Of a DNA stretch of 64,000 nucleotides, positions 16,891 through 25,463 are shown one piece after another. The notes under the pieces were generated by a model. It worked only from the letters and a program-made list of their open reading frames with translations. It did not search any database and was not told the DNA's origin. Numbering within the stretch: position 1 is the stretch's first letter; every line of letters starts with the position of its first letter. This stretch comes from Xanthobacter oligotrophicus (GTDB lineage: Bacteria; Pseudomonadota; Alphaproteobacteria; Rhizobiales; Xanthobacteraceae): positions 1-64,000 of the forward strand of contig NZ_VTTL01000016.1 in the NCBI RefSeq assembly GCF_008364685.1, read 5' to 3'. A program made the position numbers and the translations under genes.

Positions 16891-17112
16891 CTGGTGCCGG
16901 CTCTTCGGTCCATGTTGGAGCACTGGCCTGGCGGCGAGCCTTTCCGGCAGCCGCCCCCGTGCGCGGCGGCGACCTGCATCAGCGCCAACATTATTCCGAC
17001 GTTCAACAGGATGCGTATCGCCATCTTCCCCAAAGGCAACTTCGCCTACTCATAGCACCTCGACTCTCGATTGCAGATAGGTCAGCATCTCGCTCGGGTT
17101 GGGGAGAGTTCG

Positions 17113-17865
17113 ATGAGATTTGCGTTCGTGCTGGCGGCACCGCTGGCGCTGTTGGGGTGCGTCACTACCGAGAAGGCTTACTTCAAGCCCTCGGTTGGTC
17201 AAGAGGCGATTGTTAGGGATGGCAACGCCGCTATCGTTTCAAAGAAGCCCCGTTCCATTGTGATGGTTCGACCGGCGCAGCGCGAGATGACCCCAGGTGG
17301 TCGGCCGGTTTATGTCGTCGCGGCATATAATGACGGTCCAAATTCGACCTTGTTGTCTGTGAGCGGTATCACGGTCGAGCAGATGGCCAACGGCCAACCA
17401 ATCGGGGAACTTAAAGTCTTCACCTACGAGGATTTGGTACGTGAAGAGCAGGCGCGCCAAGTCATGGCGGCGATCCTGGTAGGTGTGGCCGCTGGCGCAA
17501 ACTCAGCGGCTGCTTCCAATGCCGGCTATTACAATAGTCAGTCGACGGTCTACACGCCGCGCGGAACGGCGACGGTCTACACATCGGGATATAGCCCCGC
17601 TGCCGCATCGATTGCTCGCACCACTGCGGCCTACGAAAACGCGGCGATGACATCCGCTGTGATCGAGCGCGGTCAGCAGAACATGGCAGCCCTTGAGAAC
17701 CAAGTGTTGAAGGACAACACCGTCATGCCAGGCGAATGGGTCGGCGGACAGGTGCACATCGCTCCTCCCGCCAACAACGAGGCCGGGAAAGAGTACCGAA
17801 TGACCGTCGTGGTGGGGTCGGACGTGCATCAGATCGACGTCGCCCAGAAGGCCTCGGGAAGCTAG
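17113..17865 (+). CDS. Putative lipoprotein
   Basis: A 250-aa protein with a lipoprotein signal: MRFAFVLAAPLALLGCV, lipobox LLGC with Cys17. The ATG at 17113 follows GGGGAGAG; a longer frame upstream lacks support. The mature part is soluble, with an alanine-, serine- and tyrosine-rich middle (about 135-200) and no known enzyme motif. It is likely anchored in the inner or outer membrane. No obvious functional link with its neighbours. Confidence 0.65.
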   Translation: MRFAFVLAAPLALLGCVTTEKAYFKPSVGQEAIVRDGNAAIVSKKPRSIVMVRPAQREMTPGGRPVYVVAAYNDGPNSTLLSVSGITVEQMANGQPIGELKVFTYEDLVREEQARQVMAAILVGVAAGANSAAASNAGYYNSQSTVYTPRGTATVYTSGYSPAAASIARTTAAYENAAMTSAVIERGQQNMAALENQVLKDNTVMPGEWVGGQVHIAPPANNEAGKEYRMTVVVGSDVHQIDVAQKASGS

Positions 17866-17937
17866 CCACCGGTGGCGGCGCGCGTGCGAAGAGGGCTGGC
17901 GCGAAGCCAAGCTCCGCTGACCCTACGGTCGTGGCAT

Positions 17938-18117
17938 TCACCGGAGCTTGGCGATCCCTATGCCATCGAGCTTCGCGCGGTCCTTGATGGATTCTTCGCT
18001 ACGCGTCATCGCTTTTGAAATCGCCCTGAGCGCCATGCCTTTCTTGGCAAGGAGCTTCAGCTTTTCCAACTCCTCATAGGTCCAAGGCTGACGGTGCCGT
18101 TCAAATCGTTCGGCCAT
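17938..18117 (-). CDS. Small HTH/SANT-like protein, 59 aa
   Basis: A 59-codon ORF reading PWTYEELEKLKLLAKKGMAL then RAISKAMTRSEESIKDRAK. The tryptophan start and the AISKAMxRSEESIKDRA helix resemble Myb/SANT-like or GcrA-like small DNA-binding helices common in alphaproteobacteria. The ATG at 18117 is the only good start. Role unknown; DNA binding is inference. Confidence 0.5.
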   Translation of the reverse strand: MAERFERHRQPWTYEELEKLKLLAKKGMALRAISKAMTRSEESIKDRAKLDGIGIAKLR

Positions 18118-18185
18118 AGGTGCTCCTATTCCGCCGGGCCCGACCTCGGCGATTCGGCCAACTTATACCAGCGTTGGCAGCGAAC

Positions 18186-18362
18186 ATGTCGCGCGTCCGT
18201 CGCCCACAGCTCATCGAGAACGTCGCCGAGGATCTGATGCTCCTTCTCGAAGAAACTGGCAGGGATACGGACGTGGGAGCGTTCGGGACGACCGCCTACG
18301 CGATGCTGAATTCAGAACCCCTGCGCAATCTTGCGCAGGGTGCCGCCTTTGATTTCTTTTGA
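18186..18362 (+). CDS. Short hypothetical protein
   Basis: A 58-aa ORF (MSRVRRPQLIENVAEDLMLL and onwards) with protein-like composition and two amphipathic helices, but no recognised family. The frame extends upstream to 18120 without a ribosome site. It could be a fragment. Low confidence. Confidence 0.25.
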   Translation: MSRVRRPQLIENVAEDLMLLLEETGRDTDVGAFGTTAYAMLNSEPLRNLAQGAAFDFF

Positions 18363-18587
18363 TTAAATTCAAAGCTCCGAATCGCAGTGCGCCAGATGAA
18401 ACGCCGCGAACTGCTGCCTTCCGAGGTCACACCTTATAAATACATTTATAGAATTCTTGTTGCTATCGATGTCGGAAATATAATCTCCAGATTTCTGCAT
18501 ATTTGCAATCACACGTTATGGACATTTATAAAGTTGTTGGCGGCCCTGCGGATTTCGTCCAGGCATCTCGCGGCGATAACCATTCGT
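18363..18587. other. AT-rich gene-free patch
   Basis: A stretch near 18430-18540 is much richer in A and T than its surroundings, with TATAAA-like runs. No gene is supported. It borders a LysR remnant and may mark foreign DNA or a junction left by insertion and deletion. Confidence 0.4.
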
Positions 18588-18936
18588 TCAACGTGAGGGT
18601 GTAACAACAGGTTCAACCATGCACTGCCGGACAAAGCCGTGAAGCCAGTCGCGTAGTGCCGAGATGGCCGAGTCATTCCATCGGCGGGCTGGTGCGATGA
18701 AATAGTAAGCGCCCAGCCGGACATCGGCCCGGCATACCTCGACCAACTCGCCGGACGCGAGCAACTCGCCGGCCATGAGATCGCTCACCAGAGCCACGCC
18801 TTGCCCTAGCCTTGCCGCCTCCACGGCGAGATGCCCGTGCCACAGCTTTGGCCCCTTCAGTGGGGGAACGCTGACGACCCCGGCATGCTCCAGCAGTACA
18901 GGGGACTGTACGGCGGGTAGGGGCGGGCGAAGTCAG
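18588..18936 (-). pseudogene. Orphan C-terminal half of a LysR regulator
   Basis: The minus-strand frame reads EHAGVVSVPPLKGPKLWHGH, AARLGQGVALVSDLMAGELL and ARRWNDSAISALRDWLHGF: the last third of a GcvA-type LysR effector domain. It opens directly after a stop codon at about 18938, with no HTH upstream and no start. A decayed gene whose N-terminal half has been lost. Confidence 0.6.
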
Positions 18937-19188
18937 CGTGTGTTGATGCTGTTTTGTGCCAGCCCATTTCGCTATCTTGACGTCTATCACGATCGTTGGC
19001 CGGCGATGTAGCAGCTGCGGCTGTGGCGTGCGTCACAAAAATTGCCTGCACTTCCGAGGCCTACTAAAACCATTCGAACTCAATAACATAGGTGTTCGCA
19101 GTTTCGCCTTGGTCGGCGCGCCATCACTTAGGCCTAAATCGTGGCCGAAAGTTCCCCATCAAATTCCCCATCCCGTTCCCGGCTGGGT

Positions 19189-19738
19189 TCATGCCTCGTT
19201 CTTGCGGCTCGCGACTCGCAGCTGGGCGACGCGGGCGGTTTTCTTGAGCATCCCCCGGTCATAGCCTTGCGTCGTCGATAGCTGCGTGTGCCCAGCGGCG
19301 TTCATCACGTCGTTTGGCTGGGCCCCGGCGTCGAGAGCTTCCGTAACGGCGCTGGCCCGCGCATCCATGTTCCACACCTCGTCTGGTATGCCGGCCTTCC
19401 GCGCAAGGATGCGGTACCACTTCGTGTAGACCCGTCGCTTGTAGGGCAGGCCGGTTTCCTCGTTGATCACGAGAGGACCGATGCGACGGCCGGCGGGAAT
19501 GCGCTCCAACTCGGCGCGCGTATCGGGGAGCTGTGCCAGATCGTGCTCTACGACCTTCCCGGTCTTGCTGGTCTTCTTCCGCAACACCGTGCCGGAGATG
19601 TGGCTGAAGGCGAGCCCATCGCTCCAGCGATGGGGCGATGCGCTTCCAGTCGCTCACGCGGCCGGGGCCGAGCACGGCGCGCGCGATATCCACCTCGTCC
19701 GGGAACAGTGGCATGTCAGCGCGTGGGCCATATCTCAC
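19189..19738 (-). pseudogene. Broken phage-type integrase
   Basis: The C-terminal 132 codons (19587-19189) carry VVEHDLAQLPDTRAELERIP, PLVINEETGLPYKRR, NMDARASAV and MNAAGHTQLSTTQGYDRG, the latter holding the His and Tyr of the tyrosine recombinase active site. A second frame upstream (19738 to about 19615) reads PRADMPLFPDEVDIARAVLG and WKRIAPSLERW, which belongs to the same protein. They are separated by a frameshift near 19620, and the N-terminal half is missing. Remnant of a second mobile element, unrelated to the large recombinase at 3128. Confidence 0.65.
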
Positions 19739-20001
19739 CTCATCGACTTGAGCGCGCCATGGATCGCCGCTTGCACCTCTTCGGCGCCCTGGCGGTAGGC
19801 TGCAGATCCGTGTGGCGGGACGAACCGCCCGTCGCAGAGCGCGCGGGCCTCAGCGAAGGCCGCCGCACGGCCGCGAGCCTCTGCCGACGCCAGCTCCTTG
19901 CCGCGCAGCTGTGGACCTCGGCCCAACGTGTGGATCCGCGAGCCCAGCCGCGGCGATCCGTGATGCGCTCGGCCGCGAGGGCGGAGGTAGGGGCCGCTGC
20001 C
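19735..20001 (-). CDS. Hypothetical, mobile-element associated
   Basis: The minus-strand frame ending at 19735 reads GKELASAEARGRAAAFAEAR and AAYRQGAEEVQAAIHGALKS, an alanine-rich helical protein of the type found next to alphaproteobacterial phage integrases. Its start cannot be set; it may be partial. It sits between the integrase remnant and a 71-aa gene on the same strand. Confidence 0.3.
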   Translation of the reverse strand, partial: GSGPYLRPRGRAHHGSPRLGSRIHTLGRGPQLRGKELASAEARGRAAAFAEARALCDGRFVPPHGSAAYRQGAEEVQAAIHGALKSMR

Positions 20002-20002
20002 A

Positions 20003-20218
20003 TCACGCAGTGCTTTCGGCGGGGACGGCTTCCCGCCCGGCTTCGGTCGCGATGAAGGCCTTCCCCGCTCGCTCGACGTAGCCATGCGCCTCCAAGCGCT
20101 TGGCGCATTCGTACATCCATGGCCCGGCGGTCATGGGGGAGCCGTCTGCATTGGTCGTTGTGCCGTGCACGAGGTGGCGCAGAAGGTCGCTTTCGGGTTG
20201 GGTGAGATCATCGCTCAT
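20003..20218 (-). CDS. 71-aa hypothetical, winged-helix-like
   Basis: A 71-aa protein: MSDDLTQPESDLLRHLVHGT at the start, then a helix-rich body ending KAFIATEAGREAV. The layout (helices then a beta-strand 'GYVERAGKAFIATEAG') resembles small winged-helix proteins of prophages. It starts 3 bp from the stop of the truncated transposase. Function unknown. Confidence 0.45.
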   Translation of the reverse strand: MSDDLTQPESDLLRHLVHGTTTNADGSPMTAGPWMYECAKRLEAHGYVERAGKAFIATEAGREAVPAESTA

Positions 20219-20220
20219 GA

Positions 20221-20388
20221 TTAGCCCCGGTCCTCGGAGTAGATGTCGAGGATGGCGGAGAGATCGAGGCCCTCGCGCACCGTGTCCCGAACGAAATGCG
20301 CCTGGTGACCCGACGGCACGAAATCATGCACCGAAGCCGGCAGAAGCCAGCTTTGGTCAAGCTCCCACGAGCGAAACGTCTTGGCCAT
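20221..20388 (-). pseudogene. Truncated transposase N-terminus
   Basis: The 55 codons from 20388 read MAKTFRSWELDQSWLLPASV, HDFVPSGHQAHFVRDTVREG and LDLSAILDIYSEDRG before a stop. This is the conserved start of IS1182-type transposases, which normally continue 'YPPYHP' for some 400 more residues. The stop comes exactly where the family sequence continues, so the rest was deleted or displaced, and the short frame is dead. Confidence 0.7.
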
Positions 20389-20728
20389 GTGTCAATGAAT
20401 CAAGAGATGACGCCCCCGTCGATCCCATTACTCGGACAGGATCCTAGCTATTGCGGCCGCGGGATATTGGAGCTTCCGGCGGTCGGCAGGCGTCGGCCGT
20501 GGCGTGGACCGCCATCTTGCCGTGCGATTACCGCTCTGTCGCCGATGGTCCAGGACGGCCGCCGTACTTTTGTCGGGGGCAGAGTCCCGCGGCAGCTGCG
20601 ACACTCTCTTGTCCATCCAGTTGCGGCCCGAAGTGGCGTCCCCGGGTGGTCGGGGAGCGGATCTTTAAATCGGGTCGGCCGGCCGCAGGCATCTGGTGGG
20701 CGATCGCAAAAAGAAGCTTGGAGGAATA
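20389..20728. other. Gene-free spacer
   Basis: No supported gene. It separates the mobile-element remnants from the small membrane-protein genes. A GGAGG ribosome site at 20720-20724 serves the next gene. Confidence 0.5.
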
Positions 20729-21112
20729 ATGCGCTCGCTATTCTCGATTGTTCTGGCAGCAATAGGCGTGATGCTCATCGCGGCCTGGTATTTCGGGCAG
20801 TATGTCGGCAACCCCTATTTGGGCGATGATGGGCTGTTCGCGACCAATGCGGCCCACGATATTCTTCATCTCGGTGTCGGGGCCGTGCTGTTGCTGCTCG
20901 GCATACTTGGGCGGCCGCTCGCGGGCTTCGCCCTCGGCATTCTGATCTTCGCGATGCTGGCCCTGGCGGGTGCGCTGACCAATGGCAGTATGATCTTCGA
21001 GGCCATCCATGTGAACGATCTCTCCCGGCTCATCCACGTGGTGGCGGCCGTGGCGTTCGTCTTCCTCATGGGGGTAGCGATGCGCCTCATCCCTCAAGAT
21101 CAGCGGGCGTGA
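20729..21112 (+). CDS. Small four-helix membrane protein
   Basis: A 127-aa protein with four hydrophobic segments (about 5-25, 45-62, 67-88 and 103-121). The loop between the first and second helices carries NPYLGDDGLFATNAAHDILH, and two further histidines are near the ends. It resembles DUF4383-like small membrane proteins. GGAGG lies 4 bp before ATG 20729. Transcribed alone; function unknown. Confidence 0.65.
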   Translation: MRSLFSIVLAAIGVMLIAAWYFGQYVGNPYLGDDGLFATNAAHDILHLGVGAVLLLLGILGRPLAGFALGILIFAMLALAGALTNGSMIFEAIHVNDLSRLIHVVAAVAFVFLMGVAMRLIPQDQRA

Positions 21113-21153
21113 ACGGGGGCGGGGCGTGCGGCATGCGCTGGGCATGCGGTCAC

Positions 21154-21259
21154 CTAGAGCGTTTTCGAGCGAAGTGGACACCGGTTCGCGTGAAAAAATG
21201 CGTCAACACAAGGTTCTAGAGCGATTGTCGTGAGCCAAGGCGAACGGAAAACGCTCTAG
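21154..21259. repeat. Palindromic intergenic repeat element, 106 bp
   Basis: Perfect 13-bp terminal inverted repeats, CTAGAGCGTTTTC (21154-21166) and its complement (21247-21259), enclose 80 bp with GAGCGAAGTGGACACCGGTT, a core I recognise from dispersed intergenic repeats in Hyphomicrobiales genomes. An internal TCTAGAGCG repeats part of the end sequence. It sits between two small membrane-protein genes on the same strand and could fold into a long hairpin in the transcript. Confidence 0.7.
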
Positions 21260-21280
21260 GTCAACTAACAGGGGGGAAGC

Positions 21281-21625
21281 ATGAGTCTTGTGCAGATCGC
21301 ATTCTATATCTTTTGTGCCATCGCCTTCGGCGGCGCCAGCATCGCAACCGCCATTTGGTTGAAAATCCGCCTGCCTTCCGTTCTACCCATTCTGCACGGC
21401 CTCGGGGGCCTGGTTGCCATCGGCCTCCTGGCCTATGCACTCGCCGGGATGCCGAGCGAAACCCCAAATCTTTGGTGGCCTCTCATTATCCTGGGTGCAG
21501 GCCTTCTCGGCGGGGTGTTGTTCTTCCGCGTACTCTATCCCCGCAAGGCCCCTCATTTTCTCATCGCCGGCCACGGATTGGTCGGTTTGATCGGATTGTT
21601 CCTGCTCTACCGTATCGCGTTCTGA
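21281..21625 (+). CDS. Small four-helix membrane protein
   Basis: A 114-aa protein with four transmembrane segments and almost no soluble part. Histidines occur in a short HGLGG near helix 2 and in HFLIAGHGLVG in helix 4. The preceding GGGGGAAGC supplies a ribosome site. Unknown function; not recognisably related to the protein at 20729 beyond general build. Confidence 0.6.
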   Translation: MSLVQIAFYIFCAIAFGGASIATAIWLKIRLPSVLPILHGLGGLVAIGLLAYALAGMPSETPNLWWPLIILGAGLLGGVLFFRVLYPRKAPHFLIAGHGLVGLIGLFLLYRIAF

Positions 21626-21896
21626 TAGCGAAGATTGTGCAATCGGTGGGTGCGCCATGGACACGCCAATGGGAGACCGCGCCTGCATTGGAGGACCGGC
21701 TTCCGATCCGCTTGTGTGGTGTAACAACTCAAGTATACGTCAAGTTGCCGCGCTGGTGGGTCGGATCCGCTCGGGGCTGAGCCGGCCGGCGCGGAGAGCC
21801 CGATTCCAAACGGCCGACACAGAATAACAATGAAACCGTTTGCGGCGCATGTCGGCTTCCATAAGAGCAGGATGGCGTTGTGGGGTTGAGTTCACA

Positions 21897-22394
21897 ATGG
21901 GGCGGGCTGTTTCGAAGCAACTGCGGCTCGGATTTCTTGTCCACGACGTAAGCCGCATGCGCCGCAGCATGGTTGATCGGGCTTTGAAGCCGATGGGGCT
22001 GACCCGATCCAAATGGTGGGTTCTCGCCTTTCTCTCGCGGCGAGATGGGATGCCCCAGGTGGTGCTGGCCGACCAGCTCGATATCGGAAAGGTCGCTGTC
22101 GGCGCACTGATCGATCGGCTCGAGGCGCATGGGCTGGTGGAGCGCCAGCACGATCCGGGCGATCGCCGGGTCAAGCGCATCTATCTCACACAGGTCGGCG
22201 ACAAGCTCATTCGCGACATCCGCGCCAATGTCGCGGAAGTCGAGCGGAGCATCATCGAAGGAATTGGTGATACGGACATCGATGCTGCCGTTCGCGCGCT
22301 GAGGAGCATGAAGTCCAATCTTCTCGCTCTTCTCAGCACCAGCAAAGCGGATCAGGACGATGGCGCGGGCATTTTCGACACGCCCATCGAGTGA
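21897..22394 (+). CDS. MarR-family regulator
   Basis: A 165-aa winged-helix regulator: LGFLVHDVSRMRRSMVDRAL, a recognition region GLTRSKWWVLAFLSRRDGM, VLADQLDIGKVAVGALIDRL, and the wing HDPGDRRVKRIYLT. ATG 21897 is favoured; an in-frame ATG at 21840 would add 19 residues. It ends at a strong terminator shared with the long minus-strand operon, so it may control that operon. It is clearly paralogous to the MarR protein at 57226 (the same LGFL-HDVSRMRR segment), which flanks the other side of the catabolic island. Confidence 0.88.
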   Translation: MGRAVSKQLRLGFLVHDVSRMRRSMVDRALKPMGLTRSKWWVLAFLSRRDGMPQVVLADQLDIGKVAVGALIDRLEAHGLVERQHDPGDRRVKRIYLTQVGDKLIRDIRANVAEVERSIIEGIGDTDIDAAVRALRSMKSNLLALLSTSKADQDDGAGIFDTPIE

Positions 22395-22414
22395 TTTGAA
22401 GGTGCCTCCCAACT

Positions 22415-22454
22415 CGGGGCGAGAAGTCCGGTGCGAGCCGGCCTTCTCGCCCCG
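22415..22454. terminator. Bidirectional terminator hairpin
   Basis: Perfect 12-bp arms CGGGGCGAGAAG (22415-22426) and its complement (22443-22454), with a further inner CCGG/CCGG pairing. It lies between the convergent marR gene and the end of the minus-strand operon and can stop transcription from both sides. There is no strong U-run. Confidence 0.7.
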
Positions 22455-22498
22455 CTCCCTTGGGACGGGACCTGCGCTGTTGCCGGCCGGCTGGCGGT

Positions 22499-23644
22499 TC
22501 AGAGGTCCCGGGAGATCAGTTCGCGCATGATTTCGGAAGTGCCGCCATAGATCCGCTGGACGCGGGCATCGGCATAGAGCCGGCAGATCTCATATTCGCG
22601 CATGAAGCCATACCCGCCGAACATCTGCAGGCATTTGTCGACGACGCGGCCGTGCATCTCGGTGACCCACAGCTTCGCCATGGAGGCGTCGTAGGTGCTC
22701 AGCTGGTTCGTCATATGCTGGGCCAGGCACTGGTCGATGAAAGCCCATCCGACCGCAAGCTCGGTCTTCAGGTCGGCCAGCACGAAGCGGGTGTTCTGCA
22801 TGTCTGCCACCGCCTTGCCGAACACCTTGCGCTCACGCACATAGTCCCGGCTGATGTCGTAGGCGCGCTGGGCCGAAGCCATGGATTGCAGGGCAATGGT
22901 GAGCCGCTCCTGCGGCAGCTCGCTCATCAATGCTGCCATGGCGCCGCCTTCCGACCCCAGCAGGTTTTCGGCGGGCACGTCCACCCCGTCGAAAAAAAGT
23001 TCCGACGTGTCTGCGGACAGGTGGCCAAGCTTGTGAAGATTGCGCCCGCGGCGGAAGCCGGGACGATCCGCCTCCACCAGGATCAGGCTCATGCCCCTTG
23101 AGCCCGCGGTCGCGTCGGTGCGTGTCACCATGATGATGAGATCGCAGTGTTGGCCATTGGAAATGAAGGTCTTCTGGCCAGTGATACGGTATCCATCGAC
23201 GGTCCGGTCCGCGCGGGTGCGGATGCCCTGCAGGTCGCTGCCGGTCCCGGGCTCCGTCATGGCGATGGCGCAGATGGCCTCTCCGGAAATCATCCGGGGA
23301 AGCCATTTCTCCTTCTGCGCGCGGGTCCCGTATTTCAGCAGGTAGCCGCAGCACACGTCGCTATGGACGGAATAGTCGGCGGCAGGGCCGGCGAAACCGG
23401 CGTACCAGAGTTCCTCGATGACGATGGCGTTCAGGCGGAAGTCTCCGCCGGCGCCGCCGAAGTCCTCCGGAACCTGCGGACACAGCAGGCCTGCCTCGGC
23501 GCCCTTCGTCCAATAGCTGCGGTCGACGATGCCGGCGTGCTCCCAGCCGTCGAAATGGGGCGCGATTTCCTTTTGCGCGAAGCGGCGCGCGGTCTCGCGG
23601 AACAGAAGGTGCTCTTCGTCGTAGACGGAACGATGGGGGAGCAT
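22499..23644 (-). CDS. Acyl-CoA dehydrogenase
   Basis: A 381-aa flavoprotein that introduces an alpha,beta double bond into an acyl-CoA and passes electrons to ETF. Family features: MTEPGTGSDLQGIRT (flavin/substrate loop), ITGQKTFISNGQHCD, the middle QERLTIALQSMASAQRAY, and the C-terminal GGYGFMREY with YGGTSEIMRELI. The usual catalytic Glu of the YEGT position is Gly (YGGT), as in the isovaleryl-CoA-type branch, where a Glu elsewhere serves. Last gene of the minus-strand operon, 101 bp behind etfA. It resembles the enzyme at 34192 in this window. Confidence 0.92.
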   Translation of the reverse strand: MLPHRSVYDEEHLLFRETARRFAQKEIAPHFDGWEHAGIVDRSYWTKGAEAGLLCPQVPEDFGGAGGDFRLNAIVIEELWYAGFAGPAADYSVHSDVCCGYLLKYGTRAQKEKWLPRMISGEAICAIAMTEPGTGSDLQGIRTRADRTVDGYRITGQKTFISNGQHCDLIIMVTRTDATAGSRGMSLILVEADRPGFRRGRNLHKLGHLSADTSELFFDGVDVPAENLLGSEGGAMAALMSELPQERLTIALQSMASAQRAYDISRDYVRERKVFGKAVADMQNTRFVLADLKTELAVGWAFIDQCLAQHMTNQLSTYDASMAKLWVTEMHGRVVDKCLQMFGGYGFMREYEICRLYADARVQRIYGGTSEIMRELISRDL

Positions 23645-23680
23645 GGCGGAGCTTCCGGTGTTCGGGGTTGAAGCAAGGGC

Positions 23681-23706
23681 CGGAGGCGTCGCGGGTGACG
23701 CCTCCG
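23681..23706. promoter_or_regulatory. Intercistronic hairpin between etfA and acyl-CoA dehydrogenase
   Basis: Perfect 10-bp arms, CGGAGGCGTC (23681-23690) and its complement (23697-23706), with a 6-base loop. Located between etfA and the last operon gene and without a U-run. It may act as an mRNA-stability or partial attenuation element. Confidence 0.4.
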
Positions 23707-23745
23707 GAAAGCGCTCTATCGCTTTGAATAGAGACGGACCCGGCT

Positions 23746-24681
23746 CTAAAGGGCCTTCGTCAGCTCCGGCACGGCCTCGAACAGGTCTGCGACGAGGCCG
23801 TAATCGGCGATCTGGAAGATCGGAGCGTCCTCGTCCTTGTTGATGGCGACGATGACCTTGGAATCCTTCATGCCCGCCAGATGCTGGATGGCGCCGGAGA
23901 TGCCAACCGCGATGTAGAGCTGCGGCGCGACGATCTTGCCGGTCTGGCCGACCTGGAGGTCGTTGGGGGCGAACCCCGCGTCCACCGCCGCCCGGGAGGC
24001 GCCCACGGCCGCGCCGAGCTTGTCCGCGAGAGCCTCCAGCAGGCGAAAGTTCTCGCCCGACTGCAGCCCGCGTCCGCCGGACACCACCACCCGCGCGGCG
24101 TTGAGGTCCGGCCGCTCGGACTTGGCCTCTTCAGCAGATACGAAGCGGGAGAGGCCGGCCGGGGCCACGGCCGGGCGGGGGGTGATGGACGCGGCGCCTC
24201 CGGTGGCGGCTACCGCGTCGAACGCCGTCGTGCGTACCGTCGCGACCTTGACGGGATCGCTTGAGCGCACGGTCGAGATGGCGTTGCCGGCATAGATGGG
24301 GCGCTCGAACGTGTCGGCGTCCACCACGCCGATGATGTCGGAGATGGCCGCCACGTCCAGCAGCGCCGCCAGGCGCGGCAGGAGGTTCTTGCACGCGGAG
24401 GTGGCGCCGGCGAGCACGTGCGTGTAGCCCTCGCGCACCAGCGGAACGAGGAGCGCCGCGAGGTCTTCAGGCAGCTGATGGGCATAGGCCGGGTCATCTA
24501 CCGCAAGCACCTGCTCGATGCCCGGCACCATGGAGGCGGCCGCGGCCACCGGGCCGACGCCGGCGCCGGCGACCAGGACGTGGATCGGCCCGCCGATGCG
24601 GGATGCGGCAGCCACGGCGTTCAGCGTGGAGGTCTTGAGCACGAAGCCATCATGCTCCGCGACGACGAGGGTCAGTGGCAT
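23746..24681 (-). CDS. etfA: Electron transfer flavoprotein subunit alpha
   Basis: A 311-aa ETF alpha subunit. The C-terminal FAD domain is intact: [54 protein letters not shown] and the ending [16 protein letters not shown]. With EtfB it carries electrons from the acyl-CoA dehydrogenases of the cluster to ETF-ubiquinone oxidoreductase. It starts 1 bp after the etfB stop. Confidence 0.97.
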   Translation of the reverse strand: MPLTLVVAEHDGFVLKTSTLNAVAAASRIGGPIHVLVAGAGVGPVAAAASMVPGIEQVLAVDDPAYAHQLPEDLAALLVPLVREGYTHVLAGATSACKNLLPRLAALLDVAAISDIIGVVDADTFERPIYAGNAISTVRSSDPVKVATVRTTAFDAVAATGGAASITPRPAVAPAGLSRFVSAEEAKSERPDLNAARVVVSGGRGLQSGENFRLLEALADKLGAAVGASRAAVDAGFAPNDLQVGQTGKIVAPQLYIAVGISGAIQHLAGMKDSKVIVAINKDEDAPIFQIADYGLVADLFEAVPELTKAL

Positions 24682-24682
24682 C

Positions 24683-25432
24683 TCAGATCACCCGTGCTTC
24701 GGTCTTCAGCTTTTCGACGAGGGCGGCGATATCGGCCACCTTGATCCCGCCGCCGCGGCGGCGCGGCTCGGTGACCTTGAGGGTCTGAAGGCGGGGTGCC
24801 ATGTCGACCCCGAGATCGGACGCCGTCACCACAGTGAGCGGCTTCTTCTTCGCCTTCATGATGTTCGGCAGTGAGGCGTAGCGCGGCTCGTTGAGGCGCA
24901 GGTCGGCGGTGAGGATCACCGGCAGGGCGAGTTCGACTGTCTCCAGCCCGGCGTCGGTCTCGCGCGTCACCACCACCGTGCCGCTGGAGACGGAGATCTT
25001 GGAGGCGAAGGTGCCCTGGCCCCAGCCCAGCAGTCCCGCGAGCATCTGGCCGGTCTGGTTGCAGTCGTCATCGATGGCTTGCTTGCCCAGCACCACGAGG
25101 CGAGCGGCTTCCCGCTCGACCACGGCGCGCAACGCCTTGGCGACGCCGAGGGGCTGGGTTTCCTCGGCGGTCTCCACCAGGATTGCCCGGTCGGCGCCCA
25201 TGGCCAGAGCTGTGCGCAGGGTCTCCTGGCATGCCGAGGTTCCGACGGAAACCGCGATCACCTCTTCGGCGGCTCCGGCTTCCCTCAGCCGCAGGGCCTC
25301 CTCGACGGCGATCTCGTCGAAGGGGTTCATGCTCATCTTGACGTTGGCCGTCTCGACGCCCGAACCGTCCGCTTTCACGCGGACCTTGACGTTATAGTCC
25401 ACGACCCGCTTCACGGGTACGATCACTTTCAT
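24683..25432 (-). CDS. etfB: Electron transfer flavoprotein subunit beta
   Basis: A 249-aa ETF beta subunit. Start [20 protein letters not shown], then [20 protein letters not shown] and [20 protein letters not shown], which bind AMP and contact the alpha subunit. A dedicated EtfBA pair inside a catabolic operon with two acyl-CoA dehydrogenases suggests a high beta-oxidation flux with its own electron carrier. A GGAGG motif precedes the ATG. Confidence 0.97.
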   Translation of the reverse strand: MKVIVPVKRVVDYNVKVRVKADGSGVETANVKMSMNPFDEIAVEEALRLREAGAAEEVIAVSVGTSACQETLRTALAMGADRAILVETAEETQPLGVAKALRAVVEREAARLVVLGKQAIDDDCNQTGQMLAGLLGWGQGTFASKISVSSGTVVVTRETDAGLETVELALPVILTADLRLNEPRYASLPNIMKAKKKPLTVVTASDLGVDMAPRLQTLKVTEPRRRGGGIKVADIAALVEKLKTEARVI

Positions 25433-25463
25433 TTGGTCCTCCCTGATCGATAATCCGGGCCGC

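Noticed and set aside
16891-17052. Plus-strand frame after the 42-aa gene ending FPKGNFAYS
   Set aside because: Reads like protein in part but has no start or ribosome site of its own and no recognisable family; left unannotated.
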